From Cohaesibacter marisflavi (GTDB lineage Bacteria > Pseudomonadota > Alphaproteobacteria > Rhizobiales > Cohaesibacteraceae), in contig NZ_FOVR01000005.1 in the NCBI RefSeq assembly GCF_900115225.1, forward strand, positions 220,618 through 284,617: a stretch of DNA of 64,000 nucleotides. Direction: 5' to 3'. The first letter of the stretch is position 1, and each line of letters begins with the position of its first letter. The notes beneath the pieces are model-generated. The model had not been told where the DNA came from and made no database searches. It saw nothing but the letters and a program-made list of their open reading frames with translations. Of the stretch, positions 7,563 through 18,432 are shown one piece after another. The position numbers and the translations under genes were made by a program.

Positions 7563-9137
7563 ATGACCGCTATTTCTCGCAGAACATTCATGACCTCGGT
7601 GGCCTCTCTGGCGGCTCTCGGGGTTGCCCCGCATTGGAGCAACACGGCACAAGCAGCTGGCGAGACCACAAAGGTGGATGCCGCCACGGCCCTTACTGTC
7701 ACTGGTGGGCAGATTATTGGTGCGCGCGAAGCCAATGGCACCCGCGTCTGGCGCGGCATCCCCTTTGCCGAACCGCCTGTTGGAGATTTGCGCGGCCGTG
7801 CCCCTTGTCCGGTTTCGTCCTGGGCAGGGCAGAAAGAGACGGTTGCCTTTGGCAATCAGGCCGTACAGCAAGCACTGAGCGCTGGCATGCCGGTGCACGA
7901 TGCTGGCGCCGAAGATTGCCTTTATCTCAACGTCTGGGCTCCAGAAAAAGGATCTGATACGCCGCGTCCGGTGCTGGTCTGGATTCACGGTGGCGGCTAT
8001 GTGGCCGGCTCCGGCTCGGAAGCGGTTTATTACGGTGATGACTATGCAGAGCGCGGCGATCTCGTTTATGTCTCCATCAACTATCGCCTCAATGGCTTTG
8101 GTTTTCTGCGCACCTCGCTGGATGCAGATTCGGCCAATCTCGCTCTACTCGATCAGGTAGCCGCGCTGCAATGGATCCAGAAGAATATCGAGCAATTCGG
8201 CGGTGATCCTGCCAATGTCACAGTGATGGGGGAATCGGCCGGAGCCATGGCCATCAGCACGCTTATCGGATCGCCGCGCGCGCGTGGTCTGTTCGCCCGT
8301 GCCATCATCCAGAGCGGTGGCGCACGTCCCATCTATTCGGCCCGTGAGGCAGAAGAGGTGCTGGCCTTTGCACTGGCTGAAGCAGGTCTCAAGCCCGGTG
8401 AAGACGAAAAGCTTATGGCTTTGCCACTTGAAGAACTCAAGCGCATCTTTGCGGCTATGGGAGCTAAATCCAAGAGTATCCTGCTTGGGGGCGAGCCATT
8501 CCATCCCGCCATTGGCGACTCGGTTCTGCCCAAGCATCCACTGGAAACACTCTCGGCCATTCCTGCTCTTATTGGTCACTGCGAGAATGAGGGCCAGACC
8601 TTTGCCCATTTTGAAAATCTGTTCGAAGGCCTACCGCTCAAGGTACGCAGTCTCGTGGGTGAGGAAAAATGGAATGAACTGGCAAGAATCTATAAGGCGC
8701 ATGCAAGGCCAGAACGCGATCCGCTGATGGATCTCTTCAGCGACAGCTTTACCGGTATTCCCTCTTTGCGCTTGGCTGATCAGCTGAAGGGCCTGGGCGC
8801 GGATGTCTGGAGCTATCGCTTCGACTATCAAAAGGCCTCCCCGATCGGAGCCGCTCATGCCTCTGATATTGCATTCACGTTTGGCAAGCCCAATGAGGCG
8901 CCGTTCCCTGTTGAATGGACCAAGCAAGCCCAAACGGTGTCAGAACGTATGCGCGACAGCTTCATTGCGTTTGCCCGCACCGGTAATCCGCAGACATCAG
9001 ACCTGCCAGACTGGCCACAGCATGATCCCGAGGCGCTCGACTATCTGCGCTTTGACGCCACGCCGAGCATTGGGCAGGACTTCATTGGTGCCGAGCGACG
9101 CGCAGCATGGCAGGATGTGGCGATTGATGCTGTCTAG
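7563..9137 (+). CDS. Type-B carboxylesterase, Tat-exported
   Basis: 524-residue alpha/beta hydrolase of the carboxylesterase/lipase type. An N-terminal twin-arginine signal (SRRTFMTSVASLAAL, ending near AQAAG) predicts folded export to the periplasm. Nucleophile Ser225 is in GESAGAMA, the oxyanion loop is IHGGGYVAGS, and GAAHASDIAFTFG carries the probable catalytic His. Family acid residue would be in the CENEGQ region. GAAGAAGG precedes the ATG at 7563; the frame extends upstream without a ribosome site. It hydrolyses an ester, amide or carbamate, but the substrate is unknown. Independent unit with its own terminator. Confidence 0.9.
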   Translation: MTAISRRTFMTSVASLAALGVAPHWSNTAQAAGETTKVDAATALTVTGGQIIGAREANGTRVWRGIPFAEPPVGDLRGRAPCPVSSWAGQKETVAFGNQAVQQALSAGMPVHDAGAEDCLYLNVWAPEKGSDTPRPVLVWIHGGGYVAGSGSEAVYYGDDYAERGDLVYVSINYRLNGFGFLRTSLDADSANLALLDQVAALQWIQKNIEQFGGDPANVTVMGESAGAMAISTLIGSPRARGLFARAIIQSGGARPIYSAREAEEVLAFALAEAGLKPGEDEKLMALPLEELKRIFAAMGAKSKSILLGGEPFHPAIGDSVLPKHPLETLSAIPALIGHCENEGQTFAHFENLFEGLPLKVRSLVGEEKWNELARIYKAHARPERDPLMDLFSDSFTGIPSLRLADQLKGLGADVWSYRFDYQKASPIGAAHASDIAFTFGKPNEAPFPVEWTKQAQTVSERMRDSFIAFARTGNPQTSDLPDWPQHDPEALDYLRFDATPSIGQDFIGAERRAAWQDVAIDAV

Positions 9138-9183
9138 GGATATGGCTGCCTGAAAGAAGCCTGAAACAAGATAGTGAGACCAT

Positions 9184-9218
9184 CATCCAGCTCGAGGAAT
9201 TGGGCTGGATGTTTCTTT
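9184..9218 (+). terminator. Terminator after the carboxylesterase
   Basis: CATCCAGC at 9184-9191 pairs with GCTGGATG at 9204-9211, followed by a T-rich stretch. It lies between the esterase and the convergent LysR gene. Confidence 0.65.
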
Positions 9219-9258
9219 ATCTGAGCGAGAAAGCTGCCCGTCATGCAGGACCTAAGCC

Positions 9259-10107
9259 TTATAAGTGCGGCAAAGTCGTGCGGATATGGTCCGCCAATGC
9301 CGAAACCGCAGCGGAAGGACGCTGATCGGCCAGTTCCAGCGTGATGCCTATGGCGGGTAGCGGTGGCAAGTCATCTGATATGATATGCAGATCCTGTGGC
9401 ACGGCGCTGCGGGTCAGAACGCTGATGGCGTGGCCCGAGCGGGCAATAGCCAGAAGACCGGCCAGACTGTTGCTGGCATAGGCCACCCGATAGCGCCGGT
9501 TGATCGCCTCCATCACGGTGCAGGCTGCCCGATAGTCGATCGTGCTCGGAGTGGGCAGGGCGAGCGGTAGAATCGGAGCCGAAAGGATCGCCGGCGCAGC
9601 TTCATTGGCCACCCAGACCAGCTGCTCCTTGCGAATAACCCCGTCCGCCTTGGCTGAAGGCAGGGAGACCAGCGCCATATCCAGCAAGCGCTGCTGCAAT
9701 TGCGGCCTCAGATCCGTTGACGGGGCGCAGGCCAGCCTCAAATCGATGTCCGGATAACGCGCGCAAAAACTGCCCAGAAGCTGGGGCAAGAAGGCGCTTG
9801 CATAATCCTCCGTACAGCCAAGGCTGATCGAACCGCGCAAGGTGGTTCCGGTCATATCCATCAGGATTTCGTCATGCTGGGTAAGAAGAGCCTCGGCATG
9901 CACCAGCAATTTCTCACCCGCCGCCGTCAACCTGACGCCCGCGCCGGTGCGATGCAGAAGCGGTTTACCGAGTTGAGCCTCCAGACGATGCATCTGCATG
10001 CTGAGCGCCGACTGTGTGCGCCCGACCTGCTGGGCGGCAAGGCTGATGGAGCCTGTTTGTGCCACAATGACGAAATTTTTCAGCAAGGCGATGTCGAGTG
10101 ACTGCAT
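9259..10107 (-). CDS. dgdR: LysR-family regulator, DgdR-like
   Basis: 282 residues starting MQSLDIALLKNFVIVA. The HTH (SISLAAQQVGRTQSALSMQ) is followed by a LysR effector domain. A longer frame to 10263 exists, but the family start is at 10107. It is transcribed away from a dialkylglycine decarboxylase, the same divergent arrangement as dgdR-dgdA in Burkholderia cepacia, where DgdR represses dgdA until 2-methylalanine is present. The function is assigned from that context as well as the HTH. Confidence 0.8.
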   Translation of the reverse strand: MQSLDIALLKNFVIVAQTGSISLAAQQVGRTQSALSMQMHRLEAQLGKPLLHRTGAGVRLTAAGEKLLVHAEALLTQHDEILMDMTGTTLRGSISLGCTEDYASAFLPQLLGSFCARYPDIDLRLACAPSTDLRPQLQQRLLDMALVSLPSAKADGVIRKEQLVWVANEAAPAILSAPILPLALPTPSTIDYRAACTVMEAINRRYRVAYASNSLAGLLAIARSGHAISVLTRSAVPQDLHIISDDLPPLPAIGITLELADQRPSAAVSALADHIRTTLPHL

Positions 10108-10183
10108 GATATAAGTCCGATTGATATCTGAATTTAGTATTATCAATTTGCCTGAATTTTCAAGCCTTGCTAAGGCTGGATGA

Positions 10184-11527
<1,344 letters not shown>

Positions 11528-11540
11528 GGTCCAAAAGACA

Positions 11541-11584
11541 ACCCCGCTGCGAGTGGTGCAAACCCTTCCGCAGCGGGGTTTTTC
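11541..11584 (+). terminator. Terminator after dgdA
   Basis: An 11-bp GC-rich stem (ACCCCGCTGCG, 11541-11551, with 11569-11579) followed by five T. Confidence 0.88.
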
Positions 11585-11697
11585 AATAAAAAGTTCATCC
11601 TAAATTAGCGCACATAAGCATTAAGTGAAATTGGTTGTTATTGCTGCACTCCAAGTGACTTGATAGAGTTGTGGCGACAATTATTTGGGAAGAAGTA

Positions 11698-12621
11698 ATG
11701 CCTTATCCAATCGAAGATAAATTAGTTATCGCGGTGTCCTCAAGTGCGCTCTTCAATTTGGAACAACCAGATCGAATTTTCAAAGACGAGGGGCAGGAAG
11801 CTTATAAGGCCTATCAAGAAGCTCATCTAGATGAGCCGCTTAGCGAAGGATACGCATTTTCGTTTATACAAAAATTTTTGCAGATCAACGAGAAAAATAG
11901 TAAGGAAAAACCTGCTGAAGTCGTGGTTTTATCGAGAAATTCTCCCGCCACTGGAAAGCGGGTCTTTCGGTCGATTCGACATTATGGGTTAGAAATTTCA
12001 AGGGCGGCATTTTTGCAAGGAAAGTCACCGTATGCATATATTCCAGCATTCAATGCGTCGCTCTTTCTCTCCGCCAATAAACAAGACGTGAAAAATGCTA
12101 TTGACGCAGGGTATCCTGCTGGCATTGTCCTTCCAAATAGTAATATACATGAAGAAGATGGAGACGAACTGAGAATTGCGTTCGATTTTGATGGAGTGAT
12201 AGCTGATGATCGATCAGAAGTGGTCGTACAAGAGCTTGGGTTGTCGGAGTTTCATCAACAAGAGGATGCGCAGTCGAGTATTCCTTTATTTTCTGGACCG
12301 TTGGCAGATTTTTTTAAAAAGATTTCCAAATTGCAAGATATTGAAGCAAGGAAGAATAAAGAGGATTCCAGCTATAAAAGGTTTATTCGTACCGCAATTA
12401 TTACCGCAAGAAATTCCCCTGCCCATGAAAGGGTGATCACGACTCTAGACGAGTGGGGAGTAAGCCCGGACGAAACATTTTTCCTTGGAGGTATGCAAAA
12501 ATCTCGAATTCTTGAAGTGTTCAAACCGCATATGTTCTTTGATGATCAGCGCTCACATTTAGATCAGAACGTAGATGGAGTATCTTTAGTTCATATCCCC
12601 TTTGGAATAGCAAATAGGTAA
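11698..12621 (+). CDS. 5'-nucleotidase (cytosolic NT5C1-like family)
   Basis: 307 residues beginning MPYPIEDKLVIAVSSSALF, with GGGAAG before the ATG. The conserved block VVLSRNSPATGKRVFRSI, then AFNASLFLSANKQDV and the late HAD-like acidic motif AFDFDGVIADDRSEV followed by DETFFLGGM, identify the NT5C1/PF06189-type nucleotidases, which dephosphorylate nucleoside 5'-monophosphates in the cytosol. The gene is clearly more AT-rich than both neighbours and uses codons such as AAA, ATA and TTT far more, which suggests recent transfer. It ends 3 bases before the convergent hydrolase gene. Confidence 0.85.
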   Translation: MPYPIEDKLVIAVSSSALFNLEQPDRIFKDEGQEAYKAYQEAHLDEPLSEGYAFSFIQKFLQINEKNSKEKPAEVVVLSRNSPATGKRVFRSIRHYGLEISRAAFLQGKSPYAYIPAFNASLFLSANKQDVKNAIDAGYPAGIVLPNSNIHEEDGDELRIAFDFDGVIADDRSEVVVQELGLSEFHQQEDAQSSIPLFSGPLADFFKKISKLQDIEARKNKEDSSYKRFIRTAIITARNSPAHERVITTLDEWGVSPDETFFLGGMQKSRILEVFKPHMFFDDQRSHLDQNVDGVSLVHIPFGIANR

Positions 12622-12624
12622 AAT

Positions 12625-13431
12625 CTAGCGCTCAAGCAGATTTTCTACCGCCCTGATCAGTAGCTTGAGATCATCCGGGCGGGAGAGGCGATGATCGCCA
12701 TCCTTGACCAGCGTCAGCTTGACATCGTCACGCGCCAGACGGGCAACCAGATCGACTGATGAATGCCAGGGAACTGCGTCGTCCTTGACCCCTTGCAGGA
12801 TATGCACCGGACAACCGGTTTCGATCAGATCATCGCCCAACAGATGAGCCTTGCCATCCTCGATCAGTTTGGCGGTGATTTCATAAGGGCCATCATCATA
12901 AGCACTTGGGCGCCGGAAAATGCCTGTTTCCGCCATTTCGGCCTTGGCTGCTTCGTCAAAATTGTCCCACATCAACACTTTGGTCATGTCGATTGCCGGG
13001 GCGATCAGAACAAGGCCCTTGATGCGGCTCTTTTCAAGCCCGACCTGTGCAATATGCGCTCGGGTGAGCAACAGGGCGAGCCAGCCGCCCATGGATGAGC
13101 CGCAGATGATTTGCGGTCCGTCGGTCTTTTCATCGAACACCGCAAGGCTTTCGGCGAGCCATCGCGAGATGGTGCCATCCAGAAAGTCTCCGCCGGAGAC
13201 GCCATGGCCGGAATAGTCAAAGCGGGTGAAGGCCGCGCCATTTTCTGTCGCCCATTCATCCAGACACTGCGCCTTGTCCCCTTCCATGTTGGACTTGTAG
13301 CCATTCATCCAGAACAGCCCCGGTTGGCCCGCTTTTGCGGCCAATCGCTGTTTGAAGGCAATTTCGCGGGGATGGTCCCCCTCAACCAAGGGGTTTCCGA
13401 CAAGGAAGGTTTGCTTTTGGGGGGCTGACAT
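12625..13431 (-). CDS. Alpha/beta hydrolase
   Basis: 268 residues. The nucleophile elbow is CGSSMGGWLAL, the DYSGHGVSGG loop resembles the ABHD10/acyl-glucuronidase group, and the late VKDDAVPW and DGDHRLSR motifs supply the acid and His. No signal peptide, so probably cytoplasmic. Start placed at MSAPQKQTFLVG (13431); the longer frame to 13473 is less likely. Convergent with the 5'-nucleotidase and divergent from the glycosyltransferase. Substrate unknown. Confidence 0.85.
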   Translation of the reverse strand: MSAPQKQTFLVGNPLVEGDHPREIAFKQRLAAKAGQPGLFWMNGYKSNMEGDKAQCLDEWATENGAAFTRFDYSGHGVSGGDFLDGTISRWLAESLAVFDEKTDGPQIICGSSMGGWLALLLTRAHIAQVGLEKSRIKGLVLIAPAIDMTKVLMWDNFDEAAKAEMAETGIFRRPSAYDDGPYEITAKLIEDGKAHLLGDDLIETGCPVHILQGVKDDAVPWHSSVDLVARLARDDVKLTLVKDGDHRLSRPDDLKLLIRAVENLLER

Positions 13432-13515
13432 TGTTATGTCTCCGGGAAAGAAATCAAACGGCACCGTTGGCAAGCGCGGCGACGGGGATGCCAGTTACAT
13501 AGCGCGGTGGACCGC

Positions 13516-14712
13516 ATGACGAAAGCCCCAACAATTCTACAGGTTATTCCTTGGCTCGATTCCGGTGGCGTAGAGCGCGGAACGGTGGATATCGCAGCCG
13601 CGATAACCAGCTCTGGTGGCAAGGCTCTGGTGGCCGCTGAAGCAGGGCGGTTGCTGCCCGAATTGGAGGCGGTGGGCGGACGCCTGTTGCCGCTCAAGGG
13701 GCTTAGCAAGAATCCGTTGCGGATTCTCTTCTCCAACGCCAAAGCCATCGAGCGCATGATCCGAGAGGAAGGGGTGGATCTCGTCCATGCCCGCTCTCGT
13801 GCCCCTGCATGGAGCGCTTATATTGCTGCCCGGCGCGCCGGTGTGCCCTTTGTGACCACCTATCACGGCGCCTATAGCCAGAAGGGGCGGTTGAAGGCCT
13901 TCTATAATTCGGTCATGGCCAAAGGCGATATTGTGATCGCCAATTCCCATTACACGGCTCGGCTCGTCATCGGGCGCAATCCGGATGCGGAAAACCGGAC
14001 GATGACCATTCACCGCGGTGTCGATATGGATCTGTTCGATCCACAAAAGATTTCTGACGAGCGGATTCAAGCCCTGCGCAGCAAATGGGAATTGGATGCC
14101 CGCCCCGTGATGATCCTTCCCTCAAGGCTGACGCGTTGGAAGGGGCAGAGTTTCATCATTCCAGTGATGGGCGCGCTCAAGAAAGCCATCGGGCCAACCT
14201 TCCAATTGCTTCTCATCGGCGATGAACAGGGGCGTGAATCCTATGTCGCGGAGCTGGATCGTCTGATCGCCGAGCACGATGTGGCTGACTGCGTCAGTCG
14301 GGTTGGCCATTGCAAGGACATGCCGGCAGCCTATGCGCTGGCCACTATGGTGATTGTGCCCAGTCAGGATGCGGAGACCTTCGGACGCTCGGCAGCCGAA
14401 GGGCTGGCCATGGGCAAGCCGACCCTTGTTGGCGATCTGGGCGCCCAGCCCGAGGTCGTGGCTCCGCCCATGGATGTGACGCCGGAACAATGGATCGCCA
14501 GCGTCATCGCTCATGATGATGCAAAAGGCTGGCAGGAGGCGATCGCCCAAACGCTTACCATGCCCGAGGCAAAGAAACAGCAGGTGGCCCCGGTCGCCAG
14601 AAATCTGATCGAGGCCTGCTTTTCGCTTAAATCCATGGGCCAGCAGACCCTTGCTGTCTATGACCAACTGCTGGGATGTGATCTGGCGGATCGCTATGGA
14701 GCCGAGCGCTAG
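13516..14712 (+). CDS. Glycosyltransferase family 4 (group 1)
   Basis: About 398 residues. The N-terminal Rossmann half opens with ILQVIPWLDSGGVERGTVD, typical of GT4 enzymes for LPS or capsule sugars. The C-terminal half holds the donor-binding part, SRLTRWKGQSFIIP and the E-x7-E-type motif SQDAETFGRSAAEGLAMG. No membrane helix, so it probably acts at the cytoplasmic face of the inner membrane. GTG at 13507 is an alternative start three codons upstream. The acceptor cannot be predicted, and no other envelope-sugar gene is nearby. Confidence 0.88.
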   Translation: MTKAPTILQVIPWLDSGGVERGTVDIAAAITSSGGKALVAAEAGRLLPELEAVGGRLLPLKGLSKNPLRILFSNAKAIERMIREEGVDLVHARSRAPAWSAYIAARRAGVPFVTTYHGAYSQKGRLKAFYNSVMAKGDIVIANSHYTARLVIGRNPDAENRTMTIHRGVDMDLFDPQKISDERIQALRSKWELDARPVMILPSRLTRWKGQSFIIPVMGALKKAIGPTFQLLLIGDEQGRESYVAELDRLIAEHDVADCVSRVGHCKDMPAAYALATMVIVPSQDAETFGRSAAEGLAMGKPTLVGDLGAQPEVVAPPMDVTPEQWIASVIAHDDAKGWQEAIAQTLTMPEAKKQQVAPVARNLIEACFSLKSMGQQTLAVYDQLLGCDLADRYGAER

Positions 14713-14740
14713 CCGATCGCGCCCAACTCGGCGCTCCTCA

Positions 14741-15682
14741 TCAGTGCCCGTCTTCAAGGCCCCTGCGGCGGAAGCTGCCCGGGCCGATATGGAAGGCCCG
14801 TTTGAAACTGCGCGAAAAGGATGGCACGCAATCATAGCCACACCGGCTGGCCACCTCGCCCATCGACAAATGGGTCGTGGTGAGCAGCATACGGGCCTTG
14901 GTGAGGCGCCAGCTCCTGAGATAATCCATCGGTGTCTGCCCCACTTCCTCTGCAAAATTGCGAGCGAAGGCAGAGCGGGATTGCCCGGCCAGTGCGGCGA
15001 GATCTTCAACAAGCCACTTTTTCTCCGGCTCGGCATGGATGGCACTAAGGCTGCGCGCTATGGCCTTGTCTGAAAGGGCGCGCAGGAAACCTTTGGTCTC
15101 GTCCGTGGCGGTTTGGGCAAGCTGTCGGATGGTCTGGATGAAAATCACTTCGATCAGACGGCTGACAATGGCCGCCATGCCCTGTTCCCCTCGATTGGCC
15201 TCCAAGGAGATCAAATCAAGGGTGGAGCGCATCCATGGCACGGTTGCCATATCCTCTGGCCTAAGATGAAGATGGCTCGGCAGAAGCGCCAGCACGGGAT
15301 GCTCGATTTCTTCATCAAAATGCAGAAAACCGCAGAGCAAGGCGGCTTTCTCGCGCTCTTTGCCGAGTCTCAATACGCCGTCCCGCAAGGCCCCGCTGTC
15401 AATCAATCCGCCCAAATCCGCCGGTGCAAGATCCGGGGCCGCCTTGATGCTCTGGGTTGCTCCATGAGGCACCAGCAGAATGTCTCCCTTTTCAAGCGGC
15501 ACCGGCTCTTCTCCCTCCAGACAGAGCCAGCAGGAGCCATTCAGCACGATGTGAAAGCGGATATGGCGCTGAGAGGGAGGAATGGCAACCGCGAAGGGGC
15601 CGGATAGCTGGGCGCGAAAATAGAGCTCCCCGGCGATGCGCAGGGTCGCAAAAATATCGGAAATCAGATCTGTCTTATACAT
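14741..15682 (-). CDS. AraC-family transcriptional regulator (cupin N-terminus)
   Basis: 313 residues. The first third is a cupin-like effector domain (RHIRFHIVLNGSCWL, EKGDILLVPHG). The C-terminal third has two HTH motifs: WLVEDLAALAGQSRSAFARN and LSMGEVASRCGYDCVPSFS, ending in FHIGPGSFRRRG. It is divergent from a LysE-type exporter, which it probably regulates. A GTG at 15691 is an alternative start. Confidence 0.9.
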   Translation of the reverse strand: MYKTDLISDIFATLRIAGELYFRAQLSGPFAVAIPPSQRHIRFHIVLNGSCWLCLEGEEPVPLEKGDILLVPHGATQSIKAAPDLAPADLGGLIDSGALRDGVLRLGKEREKAALLCGFLHFDEEIEHPVLALLPSHLHLRPEDMATVPWMRSTLDLISLEANRGEQGMAAIVSRLIEVIFIQTIRQLAQTATDETKGFLRALSDKAIARSLSAIHAEPEKKWLVEDLAALAGQSRSAFARNFAEEVGQTPMDYLRSWRLTKARMLLTTTHLSMGEVASRCGYDCVPSFSRSFKRAFHIGPGSFRRRGLEDGH

Positions 15683-15848
15683 GCGTATCACTTTCTGGAC
15701 GATCTGCTAAGAATGAGGGCGTTTCAATCATTAACAAGCGCCAGCCATTGCGGCAAGCATTGGGCGGAGGCGGATAGGCCGCTGATCGACCCGTTGCCCT
15801 CTCGACCCAATGCCTGATTGACCCAATGATTGTGGAGCGAAGATTCAA

Positions 15849-16463
15849 ATGCCTTTGGAAATGATACTTGCCCTCATCGGATTTGCCTTTGTCATGTCCA
15901 TCTCGCCCGGCCCCGCCAACTTTCTGTTGCTGGCCTCTGGCGCCAATTTCGGCGTGTTGCGGTCCCTGCCGCTGATATTTGGCGTGTCGCTTGGCTTTTT
16001 GTCGATGGTGTTTGCCGTCGGGCTCGGATTGGGGCAATTGCTCAAGGAAGCGCCGATGGTTGAAACCGGCCTCAGAGTTGCCTGCGGGGCCTATATTCTC
16101 TGGCTGGCCTACAAGATTGCTGGCGCTAGATCCATGGGGGACAATGCTGGCAATGAGGGCGAAAAATTGGCCAAGCCGGTCTCCTTCATTCAGGCGGCTC
16201 TGTTGCAGCTGCTCAACCCGAAGGCCTGGACCGTCGCCCTGCTGGTAACCGTGACCTACATGACCGAACAGGATTATCTCGCCAACCTTATCGTGCTGGT
16301 GGCAGTGTTTGCGGTGGTCAATATCCCCTCTATCAGCATCTGGGCCATATCCGGGGCAGCCTTGCGCAAGCGGCTATCTCAAGGCTCCCGGCTGATATGG
16401 TTCAACCGGATCATGGCCTTGCTCCTGGTTGCCAGCATGGCGCCCATGCTGATCCATTTGTAA
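15849..16463 (+). CDS. LysE-family amino-acid/metabolite exporter
   Basis: 204 residues with about six hydrophobic segments. The N-terminal signature IGFAFVMSISPGPANFLLLASG is diagnostic for LysE/RhtB translocators, and LLQLLNPKAWTVALLV is the second conserved region. It is an inner-membrane efflux protein, substrate unknown. Divergent AraC neighbour suggests inducible export. Confidence 0.92.
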   Translation: MPLEMILALIGFAFVMSISPGPANFLLLASGANFGVLRSLPLIFGVSLGFLSMVFAVGLGLGQLLKEAPMVETGLRVACGAYILWLAYKIAGARSMGDNAGNEGEKLAKPVSFIQAALLQLLNPKAWTVALLVTVTYMTEQDYLANLIVLVAVFAVVNIPSISIWAISGAALRKRLSQGSRLIWFNRIMALLLVASMAPMLIHL

Positions 16464-16467
16464 GACA

Positions 16468-16511
16468 AAGAAAAAGCCTGATCCGGCCAGAATCGAGCCG
16501 CCAGATCAGGC
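16468..16511 (-). terminator. Terminator of focA (minus strand)
   Basis: GCCTGATC and its complement, with an inner GGC/GCC pairing (16476-16511), are followed on the minus strand by T-rich sequence (16468-16475). It sits between the convergent LysE-type gene and focA. Confidence 0.8.
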
Positions 16512-16540
16512 CGTGCGAATGCGCGATAGTCGGGCGAAGC

Positions 16541-17401
16541 TTAGTGCTTCTGTGGGCGTAGATAGGTGAACCAGTAAATGAGGCCTACCAGAACGCCGCC
16601 GCCGATGATGTTGCCGATGGTGACCGGGATCAGGTTGTTGATCACGAAATGACCCCATGTCAGATCGGCGAAGTCCGCCGCTGTGGTGCCGGTTGCGGCC
16701 CAGAATTCGGGACCGGCAAATGTCTTGGTCATGATGGCCATCGGGATCTGGAACATGTTGGCGACACAGTGCTCAAAGCCGGAAGCAACGAACATGGCGA
16801 CAGGCAGGGTCACGGCCAACAGTTTGTCGGTGACAGAACGTCCCGCATAGGACATCCAGACGCCAAGACAAACCATGACATTGCACATGGCGCCAAGCGC
16901 TACGGCCTGAAAGAAACCATGATGCAGCTTATGCTGGGCGACATGCATATAGTTCAGACCAAGAGAGCCGTTGCCCTGCTCGTAATGCTGGGCAATCTGC
17001 ATGATAACAACCAGACCGATGGCACCGACAAAGTTGCCCGCATAGACGATAACCCAGTTTTTGCCGAGCTGTCCCCAGGTGATTTTCTTGCTGGCCTTGG
17101 CCACAACGGTGAGCACCGTGCTGGTGAACAGATCGCCGCCATTGACGACAACCAGCATCAGGCCAAGACTGAAGGCCAGACCACCGATGAATTTGTTGGC
17201 TCCCCAGCCGATATCGCCATTTCCGTTGGTCACCACCGTGTAGAAAATGAAGGCGATGCCGATGAAGGCACCCGCAGTGATCGCCAGAACGAATGTGGTC
17301 AGCGGCTGTTTGGTTGCTTTATAGACACCAACATCCTCGGCTTTCTTGGCCATTTCGGCGGGCATCAGGGCGTCAAATTGGAATTGAGGCGTTTCGGACA
17401 T
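16541..17401 (-). CDS. focA: Formate channel of the FNT family (FocA)
   Basis: 286 residues with six membrane segments. It closely follows E. coli FocA: AEDVGVYKATKQPLTTFVLA, GDLFTSTVLTVVAKAS, KNWVIVYAGNFVGA, the pore histidine in VASGFEHCVANMF, and IPVTIGNIIGGG. It moves formate (and related monovalent anions) across the inner membrane. The frame extends upstream to 17584, but family length and the MSETPQFQFDALMPAEMAKK start point to 17401. No pyruvate-formate lyase or formate dehydrogenase gene is adjacent. Confidence 0.93.
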   Translation of the reverse strand: MSETPQFQFDALMPAEMAKKAEDVGVYKATKQPLTTFVLAITAGAFIGIAFIFYTVVTNGNGDIGWGANKFIGGLAFSLGLMLVVVNGGDLFTSTVLTVVAKASKKITWGQLGKNWVIVYAGNFVGAIGLVVIMQIAQHYEQGNGSLGLNYMHVAQHKLHHGFFQAVALGAMCNVMVCLGVWMSYAGRSVTDKLLAVTLPVAMFVASGFEHCVANMFQIPMAIMTKTFAGPEFWAATGTTAADFADLTWGHFVINNLIPVTIGNIIGGGVLVGLIYWFTYLRPQKH

Positions 17402-17723
17402 GGAGTAGACTTTTCTGCTCTTTGGATACACGATAGGGCGACAGGCACCAGCTATAACATTTGTTGGCTCTTTATCATACGATGGTCGCATATCGTTGAT
17501 ATTGGTCATCCCGAGCCATGCTAATTTTGCATAGCAGAACTTTTGGCTGCGCGAAATATCCCAGTAACGGCAAGATTTTGACAAGACTCGGCATTAGCTT
17601 GTGAAAGGATAGAGAATTCTGCCTTTTATCCCTGCCCCTGTTCCATGGCAGGGCTTGAAAGGTGGCGCAAGCTGCGTCATATGTATTTGACGCTATTGTT
17701 GCAATAAACAGGAGATTACGACC

Positions 17724-18260
17724 ATTCGCCGCCCAAATAGAGCGCAAGCGCCCCGCGAGACGGGACCGCGCATCAATAACCAAATCCGTATTGACGAAGT
17801 GCAGCTCATCGATGATGAGGGACATAACCATGGATCCACTCCGACCAGACAAGCGCTAGACATGGCTGCTGAAGCCGGTTTGGATCTGGTTGAGATCTCG
17901 CCGAACGCAAAGCCGCCGGTCTGCAAGATCATGGATTATGGCCGGTACAAATATCAGGCTCAGAAAAAAGCCGCCGAAGCGCGCAAGAAGCAGAAAGTTG
18001 TCGATGTGAAAGAGGTCAAGATGCGGCCAAACATCGACACCCACGATTATGAAGTGAAAATGCGCAATGCCAATCGCTTTATCGAAGACGGTGACAAGGT
18101 TAAATTCACCTTGCGTTTCCGTGGCCGTGAAATGGCGCACCAAAGCCTCGGCATGGAATTGCTCCAGAAGGTCAAAGCCGAGATGATCGAACGCACCAAG
18201 GTAGAGCTGGAACCCAGACTCGAAGGGCGCCAGATGATCATGATTCTCGCTCCGAAATAA
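17724..18260 (+). CDS. infC: Translation initiation factor IF-3, with AUU start
   Basis: 178 residues. IF-3 binds the 30S subunit, blocks 50S joining and checks the start codon. The N-domain ([37 protein letters not shown]), Lys-rich linker and C-domain ([14 protein letters not shown] to [10 protein letters not shown]) are intact. No ATG or GTG fits the N-terminus. An AUU at 17724 stands 9 bases after AGGAG and gives the family start (AUU-CGC-CGC-CCA, M-R-R-P). This is the rare start codon by which IF-3 limits its own synthesis. Another AUU at 17715 is too close to the ribosome site. Confidence 0.95.
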   Translation: MRRPNRAQAPRETGPRINNQIRIDEVQLIDDEGHNHGSTPTRQALDMAAEAGLDLVEISPNAKPPVCKIMDYGRYKYQAQKKAAEARKKQKVVDVKEVKMRPNIDTHDYEVKMRNANRFIEDGDKVKFTLRFRGREMAHQSLGMELLQKVKAEMIERTKVELEPRLEGRQMIMILAPK

Positions 18261-18289
18261 GTATTCTCTGGGCACAATACTTTTTCGTC

Positions 18290-18321
18290 AAAAAACCCGG
18301 ATCCTAGGATCCGGGTTTTTT
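18290..18321. terminator. Symmetric terminator after infC
   Basis: A perfect 32-bp palindrome (A6, CCCGGATCC, its complement, T6). It can terminate in both directions. Confidence 0.93.
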
Positions 18322-18432
18322 ATTGGCCCGTACAAATGGAGCCATGTGATTTGTGCCCTGTTTCAGGGAACAAAAACAGGCGCTGATCCCTTTGTTATGC
18401 GGGGCCGTGAAACAAGTGAAAACGGGCAGGAC

